The notes under the pieces were generated by a model. The model was not told the origin of the DNA and made no database searches. It saw nothing but the letters and a program-made list of their open reading frames with translations. DNA of 64,000 nucleotides from an uncultured Prevotellaceae bacterium. Its GTDB lineage: Bacteria > Bacteroidota > Bacteroidia > Bacteroidales > Bacteroidaceae. Positions 16,648 to 26,462 of this stretch are shown piece by piece (position 1 is the stretch's first letter; every line of letters begins with the position of its first letter). Position numbers and translations under genes: made by a program. The stretch is from contig ONLL01000005.1 of the NCBI GenBank assembly GCA_900318685.1, positions 97,448 to 161,447 on the forward strand, in the 5' to 3' direction.

Positions 16648-16678
16648 GAGGTGAACACCTCTGATTAGTGTTCACCTC
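16648..16678 (-). terminator. Intrinsic terminator of groSL
   Basis: GAGGTGAACAC (16648-16658) and GTGTTCACCTC (16668-16678) form a perfect 11-bp stem with a 9-nt loop, 32 bp after the groL stop. CTTTTCGTG follows on the minus strand. Confidence 0.8.
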
Positions 16679-16710
16679 CGAACTTGATTGTGCAGTATCA
16701 ATGATTGTTT

Positions 16711-18427
<1,717 letters not shown>

Positions 18428-18700
18428 TTATTTTTCAATGATTGCCAAGACGTCGCTCTGACGCATGATGAGGTACTTGGTGCCTTCAAGCTCGATCTCC
18501 GTGCCGGAATACTTGCCGTAGAGCACTTCGTCACCTTCCTTGAGAATCATTTCCTCGTCCTTGGTTCCATGGCCAGCGGCCTTGACGATGCCGTGCAGTG
18601 GTTTCTCTTTTGCGGTGTCAGGAATAATAATGCCGCCAATCTTCTCTTCTGCTGGAGCGGGCAATACTAGCACGCGGTCAGCTAATGGTTTGATGTTCAT
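18428..18700 (-). CDS. groS: 10-kDa co-chaperonin GroES
   Basis: The 90-aa protein starts [20 protein letters not shown]. The mobile loop ([15 protein letters not shown], about residues 20-34) docks on GroEL. It also has the [18 protein letters not shown] core and ends [14 protein letters not shown]. It caps the GroEL chamber. It is the first gene of groSL with a long leader from the promoter region at 18788-18823. Confidence 0.98.
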   Translation of the reverse strand: MNIKPLADRVLVLPAPAEEKIGGIIIPDTAKEKPLHGIVKAAGHGTKDEEMILKEGDEVLYGKYSGTEIELEGTKYLIMRQSDVLAIIEK

Positions 18701-18787
18701 GATGATTGTTTTTTTTTGTTATTTGTTTGAATGTTTGAATTGTCGTCTTTTGCAGTGCCCGGCTGGTGGGCTCCACGACAAGTGTCA

Positions 18788-18823
18788 CTGCCAAAAGTAT
18801 GCCAAAAATAAAGGGCTGACAAA
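18788..18823 (-). promoter_or_regulatory. groSL promoter: overlapping housekeeping and -24/-12-like elements
   Basis: Minus strand: TTTG (18820-18823), 20-bp spacer, TACTTTTG (18792-18799) fits the housekeeping pattern. The same interval also reads TTGGCATACTTTTGGCAG (18788-18805), with GG and GC 10 nt apart as in sigma-54 promoters (-12 box TGGC rather than TTGC). The sequence cannot decide between them. Confidence 0.55.
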
Positions 18824-18833
18824 GTGTCAGCCC
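18813..18833 (-). terminator. Intrinsic terminator of the 18853-19845 gene
   Basis: GGGCTGACA (18813-18821) and TGTCAGCCC (18825-18833) form a perfect 9-bp stem with an AAG loop, followed on the minus strand by CTTTATTTTTGG. It is 20 bp after the stop, and its stem and loop contain the groSL -33 TTTG. Confidence 0.8.
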
Positions 18834-18852
18834 CCAAGCGTTGTCGTTGCCG

Positions 18853-19845
18853 TCAGTGAATGGTAAACTGAGTGGTGTAGATCTTGTTTCCGAGGTAGTA
18901 GAGCTCGAAGGTATAGGTGCCGGCCTCATAGGTCGACGTGGTGGCGTTGCCCCATCCGTTGAGCCATTCTCCCTGGTTACGTTCTCCTGGTGCCACATAG
19001 AAGCTGCCTCTGTTGGTGTAGCCCGACGGCGAGTTGGAGCTGCAGTCGAGCGAGCCGTTGGGTGAGAAGATCTTGTAGTAGAACTCGTCCTTCACGTTGC
19101 TCTCGCCGGTGGGCAGGAGCGAGTTGTAGAAGACCTTAGGATAAAGGTAGCGCATCTTGTCAGAGTGGAGGGTGCTGCCTGCCGGATCAATGTCAGTGCC
19201 GTCGCGCTCGCAGTTGGCAAACTGCATGCTGGTGACATAGATGTAGCCCATGGCCCTGCTGACCCTGTCTGTGCGTTTCTTCATGTCTTCGTCGTCGGGC
19301 AGGGCGTTGCTGGCCTCGAGCAGGAGGTCGTAGGCAGCGCGGTAGTCGCCCTCGTCCATCTCCTCCTCTGCCAGGTCGATATACTCCTGCCGCTGCTTAT
19401 CCGCCATTTTGTCATAGTACTCCATGAGGTTGTCGAGTTGGCAGTACACCTCTGGCAGGGCGCGCTGGTGCTCGATCTCGAGGTCTTCGATGGCATCGAA
19501 CTTCTCCTTGGCTTCTTCCAGCTCGGCGAATGAGTCGGCACGCTTGATGGCCTTGCGGCATTTCTCGACCAAGGTCTCGTAATGCTCCTGTTCGGCTTCA
19601 GCGGCTTTCAGCTCAGGGCTCTTGTTGAAGAATAGAAAGTAGGCGCCTGCTGCCAATGCTGCCAGGATGAGCAGGGGTACGATGATCTTCCAGACGGCGA
19701 AGCCTTTCTTCTTTCGAGGTGTGGCTGCCTGTTGGTCAGTGATAAGCGTTCCTGTCGGTCCTTGGTTGCCGGATGCTTTTTCTTCAGGGGGAGTGAGCAT
19801 GATCCTCCGTCCTGGCAGTTGTTCTTGTTCTTTATCCATAGTCAT
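18853..19845 (-). CDS. Single-pass membrane protein with coiled coil, unknown function
   Basis: The 330-aa protein is not in a family I recognise. The order is a cytoplasmic basic/proline tail (1-49), one TM (WKIIVPLLILAALAAGAYFLFF, about 52-73), a charged helical or TPR-like region (about 75-200, including EEEMDEGDYRAAYDLLLEASNALPDDEDM) and a C-terminal beta-rich domain (about 205-330) ending YEAGTYTFELYYLGNKIYTTQ. The N-in topology puts the C-terminal domain in the periplasm. A second in-frame ATG lies at 19839. It starts 46 bp after the GH2 stop on the same strand and may be co-transcribed. Confidence 0.75.
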   Translation of the reverse strand: MTMDKEQEQLPGRRIMLTPPEEKASGNQGPTGTLITDQQAATPRKKKGFAVWKIIVPLLILAALAAGAYFLFFNKSPELKAAEAEQEHYETLVEKCRKAIKRADSFAELEEAKEKFDAIEDLEIEHQRALPEVYCQLDNLMEYYDKMADKQRQEYIDLAEEEMDEGDYRAAYDLLLEASNALPDDEDMKKRTDRVSRAMGYIYVTSMQFANCERDGTDIDPAGSTLHSDKMRYLYPKVFYNSLLPTGESNVKDEFYYKIFSPNGSLDCSSNSPSGYTNRGSFYVAPGERNQGEWLNGWGNATTSTYEAGTYTFELYYLGNKIYTTQFTIH

Positions 19846-19891
19846 TAAATGTTGATATTACCATTCTTCCTGCAGGAGCGGGTGTGGCAGG

Positions 19892-22800
19892 CTACTTGAT
19901 GGCTTCGAGGATGTCGAGCTCCACGATGCGCAGCTCCACCTTACCAGGAGCCGACCTGATGCGGTCGAACTCGCCAGCGTTGCCACCTGCCAGCTCCTTG
20001 GTGTCGCCAAATCTTGCGCTGTTCTGGGCCGGACCAATCATGCGGATGGTGAGTCGGTCGGCAGCGACGGGCTTGGGTATCTGAATGTGGCAGTAGCCCA
20101 GTGTGGCATCGGTGAGGCCTTCCCACACTTTCTTATTGCCTGCATAGACCTCGAGCGGGTAGCAGCGGTTGCGCCAGCCGGAGAGCTTCAGCGTGAGCTC
20201 GTCGACGCTGGCCTTGCGGCTGAGGCGGTAGGTGACCCAAGCGTTGGCCTTCTCGCCATCGCTCGACCATTCCGAAAGCTCGTTGTCGTCGTAGCTCTTC
20301 TGCACGTTGTCGGCATTCGAACCTGCCTGTGCACTGACGATGTCGACGGTCTGCTTCACGTCATGATAGCTGGGCGTGAGGGGCGTCTCACCACGCTGCA
20401 GGTGGCAGGGTAGGGTGTGCTGCGGCAGATACTTGGCAGCGTCGACATCCTGTGTCTTCAGGGTGAGGTAGGCAGGTCGCAGTCCTTCAGCCTGCACGCC
20501 GATGCCAATCTCTCCAGCATTAGTAGTTGAACGCACGAGCACACGGTTGACGCCACACTCAACGGGCAGCGACATGTGTCCCACGTAGTTGTCGGAGGTG
20601 TTGCGCTTGTTGGCAGAGTCGAGCAGCGACTTGTCGTTGTTGGCATTGTCGCGCTGGTACTGGCGGTTGTCGCGAGTGCCGATGCCGCCAATCCATTCGC
20701 CCTCGCCCCAGAGTTGGAAGTTGACCATGCGGTCGTCGAGCGGACAGCGTCGTCCTTGCCTGTCGACCACCTCCACCTGCAGGAGCACCATGTCGGCACC
20801 GTCGGCCTTCAAACCTTCAGGATTCTGGATGGGAGTGATGCGCAGCTGAGTGGGTTCGCCGGCAGTGAAGAGCGTGTCGCTGGAGGTGATGGTGCCTGAG
20901 GCGTTATTGCTGACGGCCACAAGCGTTCCGGGTTCGAACTTGACATTCTTGAAGGTGAAGAGCCATTTCCATTTGCGCTCGGGCTCGATGCTAAGCGGCT
21001 TTCCGTTCAGCGTGAGTTCTACCTTGTCGCCGGTAGAGATGACGTATACATCTTTCACCGTGCCAGCCTCGTAGTTCCAGTGTCCCACGATGTGGGTGTG
21101 GTCGCCTTCAGCCTCTACCCATCCGTCCCACATCACCTGGTGGGCATAGAAGGCATCCTTGGGGATTCGCATGGCATCGGTGACGCCGCTCATGCGGAAG
21201 TTCGACTCGCCGCGATGGTGGGTGTTGGTGTCGCTGAACACGATCTTCACGCCTCCGCTGCTGACGCGCTTTCCTGTGCCGGGACGCTCCAGCCAATATT
21301 CGTACCAGCGCTCCACCATCTCGCAGGCGAAGGCATCCATGTTGTGGTTGTAGTCGAGGGCAGGTGCATTGCGGTAGAGCGGACCGTCGCCTTCCTTGTG
21401 GTAAGGATAGGAGTATTCGTCCCAGTACTTGCGCAGACCTTCGTCACGACAGTACTCCATTGCCCACATGGGATGTTTGCCCGACTTGTTGATGTAGAGC
21501 ATCTCACCGCCGTACTCAGCTTCGTTGATGTCGAGCATTTCGCGAGAGCCAATGGCACGTCCGCCATGAGGGTCGTACTTGTCGCGGATGGCCTTCAGCT
21601 CGAGCATGTGTTCGCGGCTGATGCTCTCGTTGCCACCCTCATAGAAGATGATGCTGGGGTTGTTGCGGTTGTAGATGATGGCATCGCGCATCAGCTCCGT
21701 GCGCTGTGTCCATCGAGGGCCATCGACATCCTTCTCGGCATCGCCGGCAGGCATGGCCTGGATCAGTCCCACACGGTCGCACGACTCGATGTCCTGCTTC
21801 CAGGGCGTGACGTGCATCCAGCGCACGAGGTTGCCGCCCGACTCCACCATCAGCGCATTGCTATAGTCGCTCAGCCACGCAGGCACACTCAGTCCTGTGC
21901 CTGGCCACTCGTTGGAGGTGCGCTGAGCATAGCCGTGCACCATCAGCACACGGTCGTTGAGGCGGAATAGTCCGTTGCCAAACTCCGTCTTGCGGAAGCC
22001 CGTACGGGTGACGACTTTATCATTGTCAGCTGATGCCGTCTCCAACTTTTCTCTCAGGTAAGTCTCCACCGTATAAAGGTAGCCATAGCCCCACGACCAA
22101 AAATGCAGTCCTTGCATCTCTTTTTCAGCCGTGGCAAGAATGGTCTCGCCCGGTTGTAGTGTTATCATCTTGTCACCGTTGAAGCCAGCAATCTTATTGC
22201 CATCATTGTCTTTCACCACGACCGTCAAGAAGAACGTGTGAGCCTTGCTGTCTTCATTCCTCACCTGACTCTCCACATGTATCGTGGCCTTGTGGGCAGC
22301 GATGTCGAAGTCGGTAGCATAGACATAGGTGCCCGTGGTGCCGAGGTTCGAGTAGAGGGGCAGCGTCTGATAGACCTTGTCCGTGATATGTAGGTAGACG
22401 TTCTTGGGTATGCCACCATAGTTGGCATTGAAGTTGCGGTCGTTCCACTGGTAGCGGCTGTCGTGTACGCGTGAACGGTACTGCCAGCTGTTGTCGCAGC
22501 GCACGGCCAGCACGTTCTCACCTTCTTTAATATAAGGTGTAAGGTCGAACCCGCAGGCCATGACGCCATTCTCCGACAGTCCCAGCGACTGCCCGTTGAG
22601 ATAGAAGTCGGCACCCTGGCGCACGCCCTCGAATTCTACGAATACTTTTCCTTTCGTTTCTGATTCGCTGAGTTTGAAATGCTTACGATACCATACGATA
22701 GTGTCTGTCAGGTCAACGATATCCTTGCGGAATGCCTCGTCACCGTTGAAGGCACGTGGCAGTGTGACTTGTTTCCAGGCCGAATCGTCGAAGGCTGGCA

Positions 22801-22927
22801 GGCTGGCCTCTTTAAAGTCGCCTATCTCCAGGAGCCATCCCCCGTTGAAGTTTAGTTTCTGACGTTCTATGGCCAGCGCGCTTGTGGCCATCAGTGCCAA
22901 TGTGAGCAGAATGATGTTCTTTTTCAT
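19892..22927 (-). CDS. Secreted glycoside hydrolase family 2 (beta-galactosidase-like)
   Basis: About 1011 aa. ATG 22927 is chosen because a signal peptide (MKKNIILLTLALMATSALA) begins there and the promoter at 22964-22994 lies inside the longer frame. Domain order is an N-terminal jelly-roll (about 20-200, FVEFEGVRQGADFYLNGQSLG), an Ig-like domain, a TIM barrel with the acid/base motif FYEGGNESI and a candidate nucleophile in MWAMEYCRDEG, further Ig-like domains and a C-terminal carbohydrate-binding-like domain (about 880-1005). GH2 enzymes cleave beta-galactosides, glucuronides or mannosides. Linkage to a pectin locus favours beta-galactosidase on side chains, but that is inference. It is divergent from susC. 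Confidence 0.88.
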   Translation of the reverse strand: MKKNIILLTLALMATSALAIERQKLNFNGGWLLEIGDFKEASLPAFDDSAWKQVTLPRAFNGDEAFRKDIVDLTDTIVWYRKHFKLSESETKGKVFVEFEGVRQGADFYLNGQSLGLSENGVMACGFDLTPYIKEGENVLAVRCDNSWQYRSRVHDSRYQWNDRNFNANYGGIPKNVYLHITDKVYQTLPLYSNLGTTGTYVYATDFDIAAHKATIHVESQVRNEDSKAHTFFLTVVVKDNDGNKIAGFNGDKMITLQPGETILATAEKEMQGLHFWSWGYGYLYTVETYLREKLETASADNDKVVTRTGFRKTEFGNGLFRLNDRVLMVHGYAQRTSNEWPGTGLSVPAWLSDYSNALMVESGGNLVRWMHVTPWKQDIESCDRVGLIQAMPAGDAEKDVDGPRWTQRTELMRDAIIYNRNNPSIIFYEGGNESISREHMLELKAIRDKYDPHGGRAIGSREMLDINEAEYGGEMLYINKSGKHPMWAMEYCRDEGLRKYWDEYSYPYHKEGDGPLYRNAPALDYNHNMDAFACEMVERWYEYWLERPGTGKRVSSGGVKIVFSDTNTHHRGESNFRMSGVTDAMRIPKDAFYAHQVMWDGWVEAEGDHTHIVGHWNYEAGTVKDVYVISTGDKVELTLNGKPLSIEPERKWKWLFTFKNVKFEPGTLVAVSNNASGTITSSDTLFTAGEPTQLRITPIQNPEGLKADGADMVLLQVEVVDRQGRRCPLDDRMVNFQLWGEGEWIGGIGTRDNRQYQRDNANNDKSLLDSANKRNTSDNYVGHMSLPVECGVNRVLVRSTTNAGEIGIGVQAEGLRPAYLTLKTQDVDAAKYLPQHTLPCHLQRGETPLTPSYHDVKQTVDIVSAQAGSNADNVQKSYDDNELSEWSSDGEKANAWVTYRLSRKASVDELTLKLSGWRNRCYPLEVYAGNKKVWEGLTDATLGYCHIQIPKPVAADRLTIRMIGPAQNSARFGDTKELAGGNAGEFDRIRSAPGKVELRIVELDILEAIK

Positions 22928-22963
22928 GTTAGTTTTAATAAGTAGTATTTGATTATCTTTGTG

Positions 22964-22994
22964 CAAAGGTACGTTTTTTTCTTCAAAATACAAA
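22964..22994 (-). promoter_or_regulatory. -33/-7 promoter of the GH2 gene
   Basis: Minus strand: TTTG (22991-22994), 19-bp spacer, TACCTTTG (22964-22971). The ATG at 22927 is 37 nt downstream. Confidence 0.7.
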
Positions 22995-23031
22995 AGAAAT
23001 GCGTGTTGAATCGATAAAAAAGGCTCAATTA

Positions 23032-23063
23032 TTTGGATATTTGCTAAAAAAGAGGTAATTTTG
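23032..23063 (+). promoter_or_regulatory. -33/-7 promoter of the susC operon
   Basis: TTTG (23032-23035), 20-bp spacer, TAATTTTG (23056-23063). The leader to ATG 23115 is about 45 nt. Divergent GH2 and susC promoters share a 110-bp region, a likely site for a shared regulator. No regulator gene is adjacent. Confidence 0.72.
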
Positions 23064-23114
23064 CAGCCAAAAGCAATCACTAATTAACTAACAAATAAAT
23101 TTAAATCGTTGTTT

Positions 23115-26100
23115 ATGTCTTTCAAACTGAAAAGCTTGATTCGTCTGGGGAGTAGCTCTAGACGGATGTTGTTGTCGGCAGTCCTCGCCATGAGTGGGGC
23201 GTTGCTGGCAAACGCACAGACGAAGGTAACTGTCGTGGACGCCACTGGCGAAGCCGTGATAGGAGCCAGTGTGTTGGAGAAAGGTACGCGCAATGGTGGC
23301 GTTACCGATTTGGATGGTAACATCACCATCAAGGTACAAGGTGACAATCCCATCGTGGTGTCCTATCTGGGAATGAAGCCACAGACGGTGAGCGTCAAAG
23401 GCAAGAGCACGCTGAAAGTGGTGCTCGAGGATGACAATACCACGCTGAATGATGTGGTGGTCATCGGTTATGGTACGGTGCGCAAGAAGGACCTGACCGG
23501 TTCTGTGGCCACCGTCACTGGTCAGGACCTGGTGAAGGTGCCTGTGTCGAACGTGTCGGAAGCCCTGACAGGTAAGATGGCAGGTGTGAACATCACCACC
23601 ACCGACGGTTCGCCCGATGCTGAGGTGCTTATCCGCGTGCGTGGCGGCGGCTCTATCACTGGTGACAACACCCCGCTCATCGTTATTGACGGTTTCCAGG
23701 GTGGCAAGCTCAGCGATATCTCGCCCAACGATATCGAGGATATCACCGTGCTGAAGGATGCTTCGTCTACGGCCATCTACGGTTCGGAAGGTGCCAATGG
23801 TGTGATCCTGATTACGACCAAGAATGCCAAGGCAGGCAAGACCCAGATCAACTACAACGGCTATCTGCAGACAAAGAAAGTGTCGAAGCGCATGGACGTG
23901 CTCGACACCTACGAGTATGTGATGTCGAACTATGAATACTCAGCCCTGCGCGGTGAGAGTGCCCTGAACTCCTTCTACAAGCAGTTCGGCGTGTTCGACG
24001 ACCTCTATCTCTACAAGAGTCAGAAGGCCATCGACTGGCAGGAAGACCTCTTCGGCGAGAGCACCCTCTCGCAGAGCCACAACGTCAGCCTGCAGGGTGG
24101 TACCGACAAGACGAAGTTCAACCTCTCGGGTACCTATGACTACAATTCGGGTCTGATGCCCAACAATGATTTCTCGCGCTATTCGTTCCTGTTCAAGCTC
24201 AACCACGACATCAACAAGAACCTGAAGTTCTCGATGACGGCTCGTGTGAACGACCAGGAGGCCAACGGACAGGGCACCCAGGGCGGTACCTACAAGGTGC
24301 GTACCGAGCAGGCCCTCTATGGTGTGGCCACGAAGGGACTCTCAGGCATGATCACCCCCGACTTCTCGACCATGAGTGACGATGAAATCGTCGAGTGGCA
24401 GCGTGCCAACATGTCGCTGGCCGAGCAGTCGGAGCAGTACTGGCGCAAGCGCAACAACCGTGGCTTCGTGTTCAACGGTGCCCTCGACTGGACCACACCG
24501 CTGAAGGGGCTGAAGGCCCATCTGGAAGGTGGTTACACCTATGGTTTCAACGAGGTGAAGAACTGGTATGGCTCCACCACTACCCAGGCCAGCTATGTGG
24601 GTGGTAACCCTCTGGCCGACTGGACGAAGACCAACACCAGCTCCATCCGTGAGAGCTTCACCCTGACCTACGACACCAAGCTCAATAAGATACACCACTT
24701 CAATGTGATGGGTGGACAGGAGTATCGCACCAGCCGCTCTGACAACAGCGCCATGAGTGCCAACAACTTCAGCCAGGCCTTCACGGCCGAGCAGGTGTTT
24801 GCCAACTTCGGCCTGGGCACGATGCAGACGATGACGGGCGCTGTTTCTGCCAACCAGAACAAGGTGTCGTTCTTCGGACGTGTCAACTACACCCTGATGG
24901 ACCGCTACCTGCTCACCTTCACCCTGCGTGAGGATGGCAGCTCGCAGTTTGCCGACGGTCACCAGTGGGGCTTCTTCCCCGCTGCCGCCGCTTCCTGGCG
25001 CATCATCGAGGAGCCCTGGATGGCTGGCGCACAGAGCTGGCTCTCCAACCTGAAGCTCCGCTTCTCCTATGGTAAGGTGGGTAACGACAAACTGCCCAGC
25101 TACATGTTCTCGCAGCTCTACAACACCAACAGCGGATCGAAGCGCTATGGTGTGGGCGAGAATGCCAATTCACACCTGGCCGTGACCACCGTGCTGGCCA
25201 ACCCGCTGCTGACCTGGGAGAAGCGCACCACGCGCAACCTCGGTATCGACTTCGGTCTCTTCCGCGAGCGCCTCACCGGTAACATCGACTTCTACTGGAA
25301 CAATACCGACGACCTGCTCATCAACCACAATATCGCCGCTCCCGGCTACACCACCGTTTGGGAGAACTCAGCTTCGACCAGCAACAAGGGTGTTGAGCTG
25401 ACCTTGAACGCAGCCCTGGTCCAGAGCAAGAACTTCACGCTGAACGCCAACTTCAACATCGGCTTCGACAAGTCGAACGTCAAGGGACTGGCCAACGGAC
25501 TCGAGGAGATGACCTTCGCATCAGGATGGGCATCCACCGACAACAAAAACCAGCAGGACTATATCGTCCGCATCGGCGACCCCATCGGACTGGTCTACGG
25601 ATGGAAGTCTGACGGCTACTACACCACTGCCGACTTTGCCAGCTTCGACGAGACCACGGGCGTCTACACCCTGAAGGACGGCGTGCCCACCACGTCGCTC
25701 CTCGGAGGTACCATCGGCATCCGTCCGGGTGCCATGAAGCTCAAGGATCTCAACGGCGACGGCGTGGTCGATGCCAGTGATATCGACGTCATCGGCGATA
25801 CCAACCCCGACTTCGCAGGTGGTTTCGGCTTCAACGGCAACATCTACGACTTCGACTTCAACATCAACTTCACCTATCGCTACGGCAACGACATCTACAA
25901 CGCCAACAAGATACAGACCACCTCGCGCTATCGCGCAGGTACATATCCTAATATGCGTGACGACATGCGCCAGGCCAATGCCTACAGCTACATCAATCCT
26001 GAGACGGGTGTGCTGCTTCGCTCCCTCGAGGATCTGGCCTACTGGAATGAAGGCGGCAACGGCAAGGCACGCAAGGAGATGTGGAGCCCCTTCTCGACAG

Positions 26101-26399
26101 GCGACGCTGTCGTCGTGCCCACCGACTGGGCTATGGACGATGCATCGTTCCTCCGCCTTCAGAGTCTGACCGTGGGCTACACCCTGCCTGAGACCATCAC
26201 CAAGAAGGCCGGCATCCAGCGCCTGCGCCTCTATGTCACTGGCACCAATCTCTTCGTCATCAGCAGCTATCCCGGCTTCGACCCCGAGGTCAGCTCCTAT
26301 GCACGCAACAGCAGTTACTCAGGCCTCACTCCTGGCATCGACTTCTCTAGCTATCCTAAGAGCCGTGCCTTCACCTTCGGTCTTAACGTGACGCTCTAG
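23115..26399 (+). CDS. susC: SusC/RagA-family TonB-dependent outer membrane transporter
   Basis: About 1094 aa, typical of the family. ATG 23115 is preferred to the TTG two codons upstream. Signal peptide, then a carboxypeptidase-like regulatory domain (about 35-115, VVDATGEAVIGASVLEKGTRN), the SusC TonB-box region NDVVVIGYGTVRKKDLTG, the plug (PLIVIDGFQGGKLSDISPND ... LKDASSTAIYGSEGANGVI), the 22-strand barrel and the terminal strand AFTFGLNVTL. It imports oligosaccharides captured by the SusD partner, powered by TonB. It heads the plus-strand PUL operon. Confidence 0.97.
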   Translation: MSFKLKSLIRLGSSSRRMLLSAVLAMSGALLANAQTKVTVVDATGEAVIGASVLEKGTRNGGVTDLDGNITIKVQGDNPIVVSYLGMKPQTVSVKGKSTLKVVLEDDNTTLNDVVVIGYGTVRKKDLTGSVATVTGQDLVKVPVSNVSEALTGKMAGVNITTTDGSPDAEVLIRVRGGGSITGDNTPLIVIDGFQGGKLSDISPNDIEDITVLKDASSTAIYGSEGANGVILITTKNAKAGKTQINYNGYLQTKKVSKRMDVLDTYEYVMSNYEYSALRGESALNSFYKQFGVFDDLYLYKSQKAIDWQEDLFGESTLSQSHNVSLQGGTDKTKFNLSGTYDYNSGLMPNNDFSRYSFLFKLNHDINKNLKFSMTARVNDQEANGQGTQGGTYKVRTEQALYGVATKGLSGMITPDFSTMSDDEIVEWQRANMSLAEQSEQYWRKRNNRGFVFNGALDWTTPLKGLKAHLEGGYTYGFNEVKNWYGSTTTQASYVGGNPLADWTKTNTSSIRESFTLTYDTKLNKIHHFNVMGGQEYRTSRSDNSAMSANNFSQAFTAEQVFANFGLGTMQTMTGAVSANQNKVSFFGRVNYTLMDRYLLTFTLREDGSSQFADGHQWGFFPAAAASWRIIEEPWMAGAQSWLSNLKLRFSYGKVGNDKLPSYMFSQLYNTNSGSKRYGVGENANSHLAVTTVLANPLLTWEKRTTRNLGIDFGLFRERLTGNIDFYWNNTDDLLINHNIAAPGYTTVWENSASTSNKGVELTLNAALVQSKNFTLNANFNIGFDKSNVKGLANGLEEMTFASGWASTDNKNQQDYIVRIGDPIGLVYGWKSDGYYTTADFASFDETTGVYTLKDGVPTTSLLGGTIGIRPGAMKLKDLNGDGVVDASDIDVIGDTNPDFAGGFGFNGNIYDFDFNINFTYRYGNDIYNANKIQTTSRYRAGTYPNMRDDMRQANAYSYINPETGVLLRSLEDLAYWNEGGNGKARKEMWSPFSTGDAVVVPTDWAMDDASFLRLQSLTVGYTLPETITKKAGIQRLRLYVTGTNLFVISSYPGFDPEVSSYARNSSYSGLTPGIDFSSYPKSRAFTFGLNVTL

Positions 26400-26462
26400 A
26401 ACCCCTAGTCATCCTAGTCACACTAGAACAACAAGGAAAACAACAAGAACAATACAATCATT

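Noticed and set aside
22928-23080. N-terminal extension of the GH2 protein
   Set aside because: The promoter at 22964-22994 lies inside it and a signal peptide starts at 22927.
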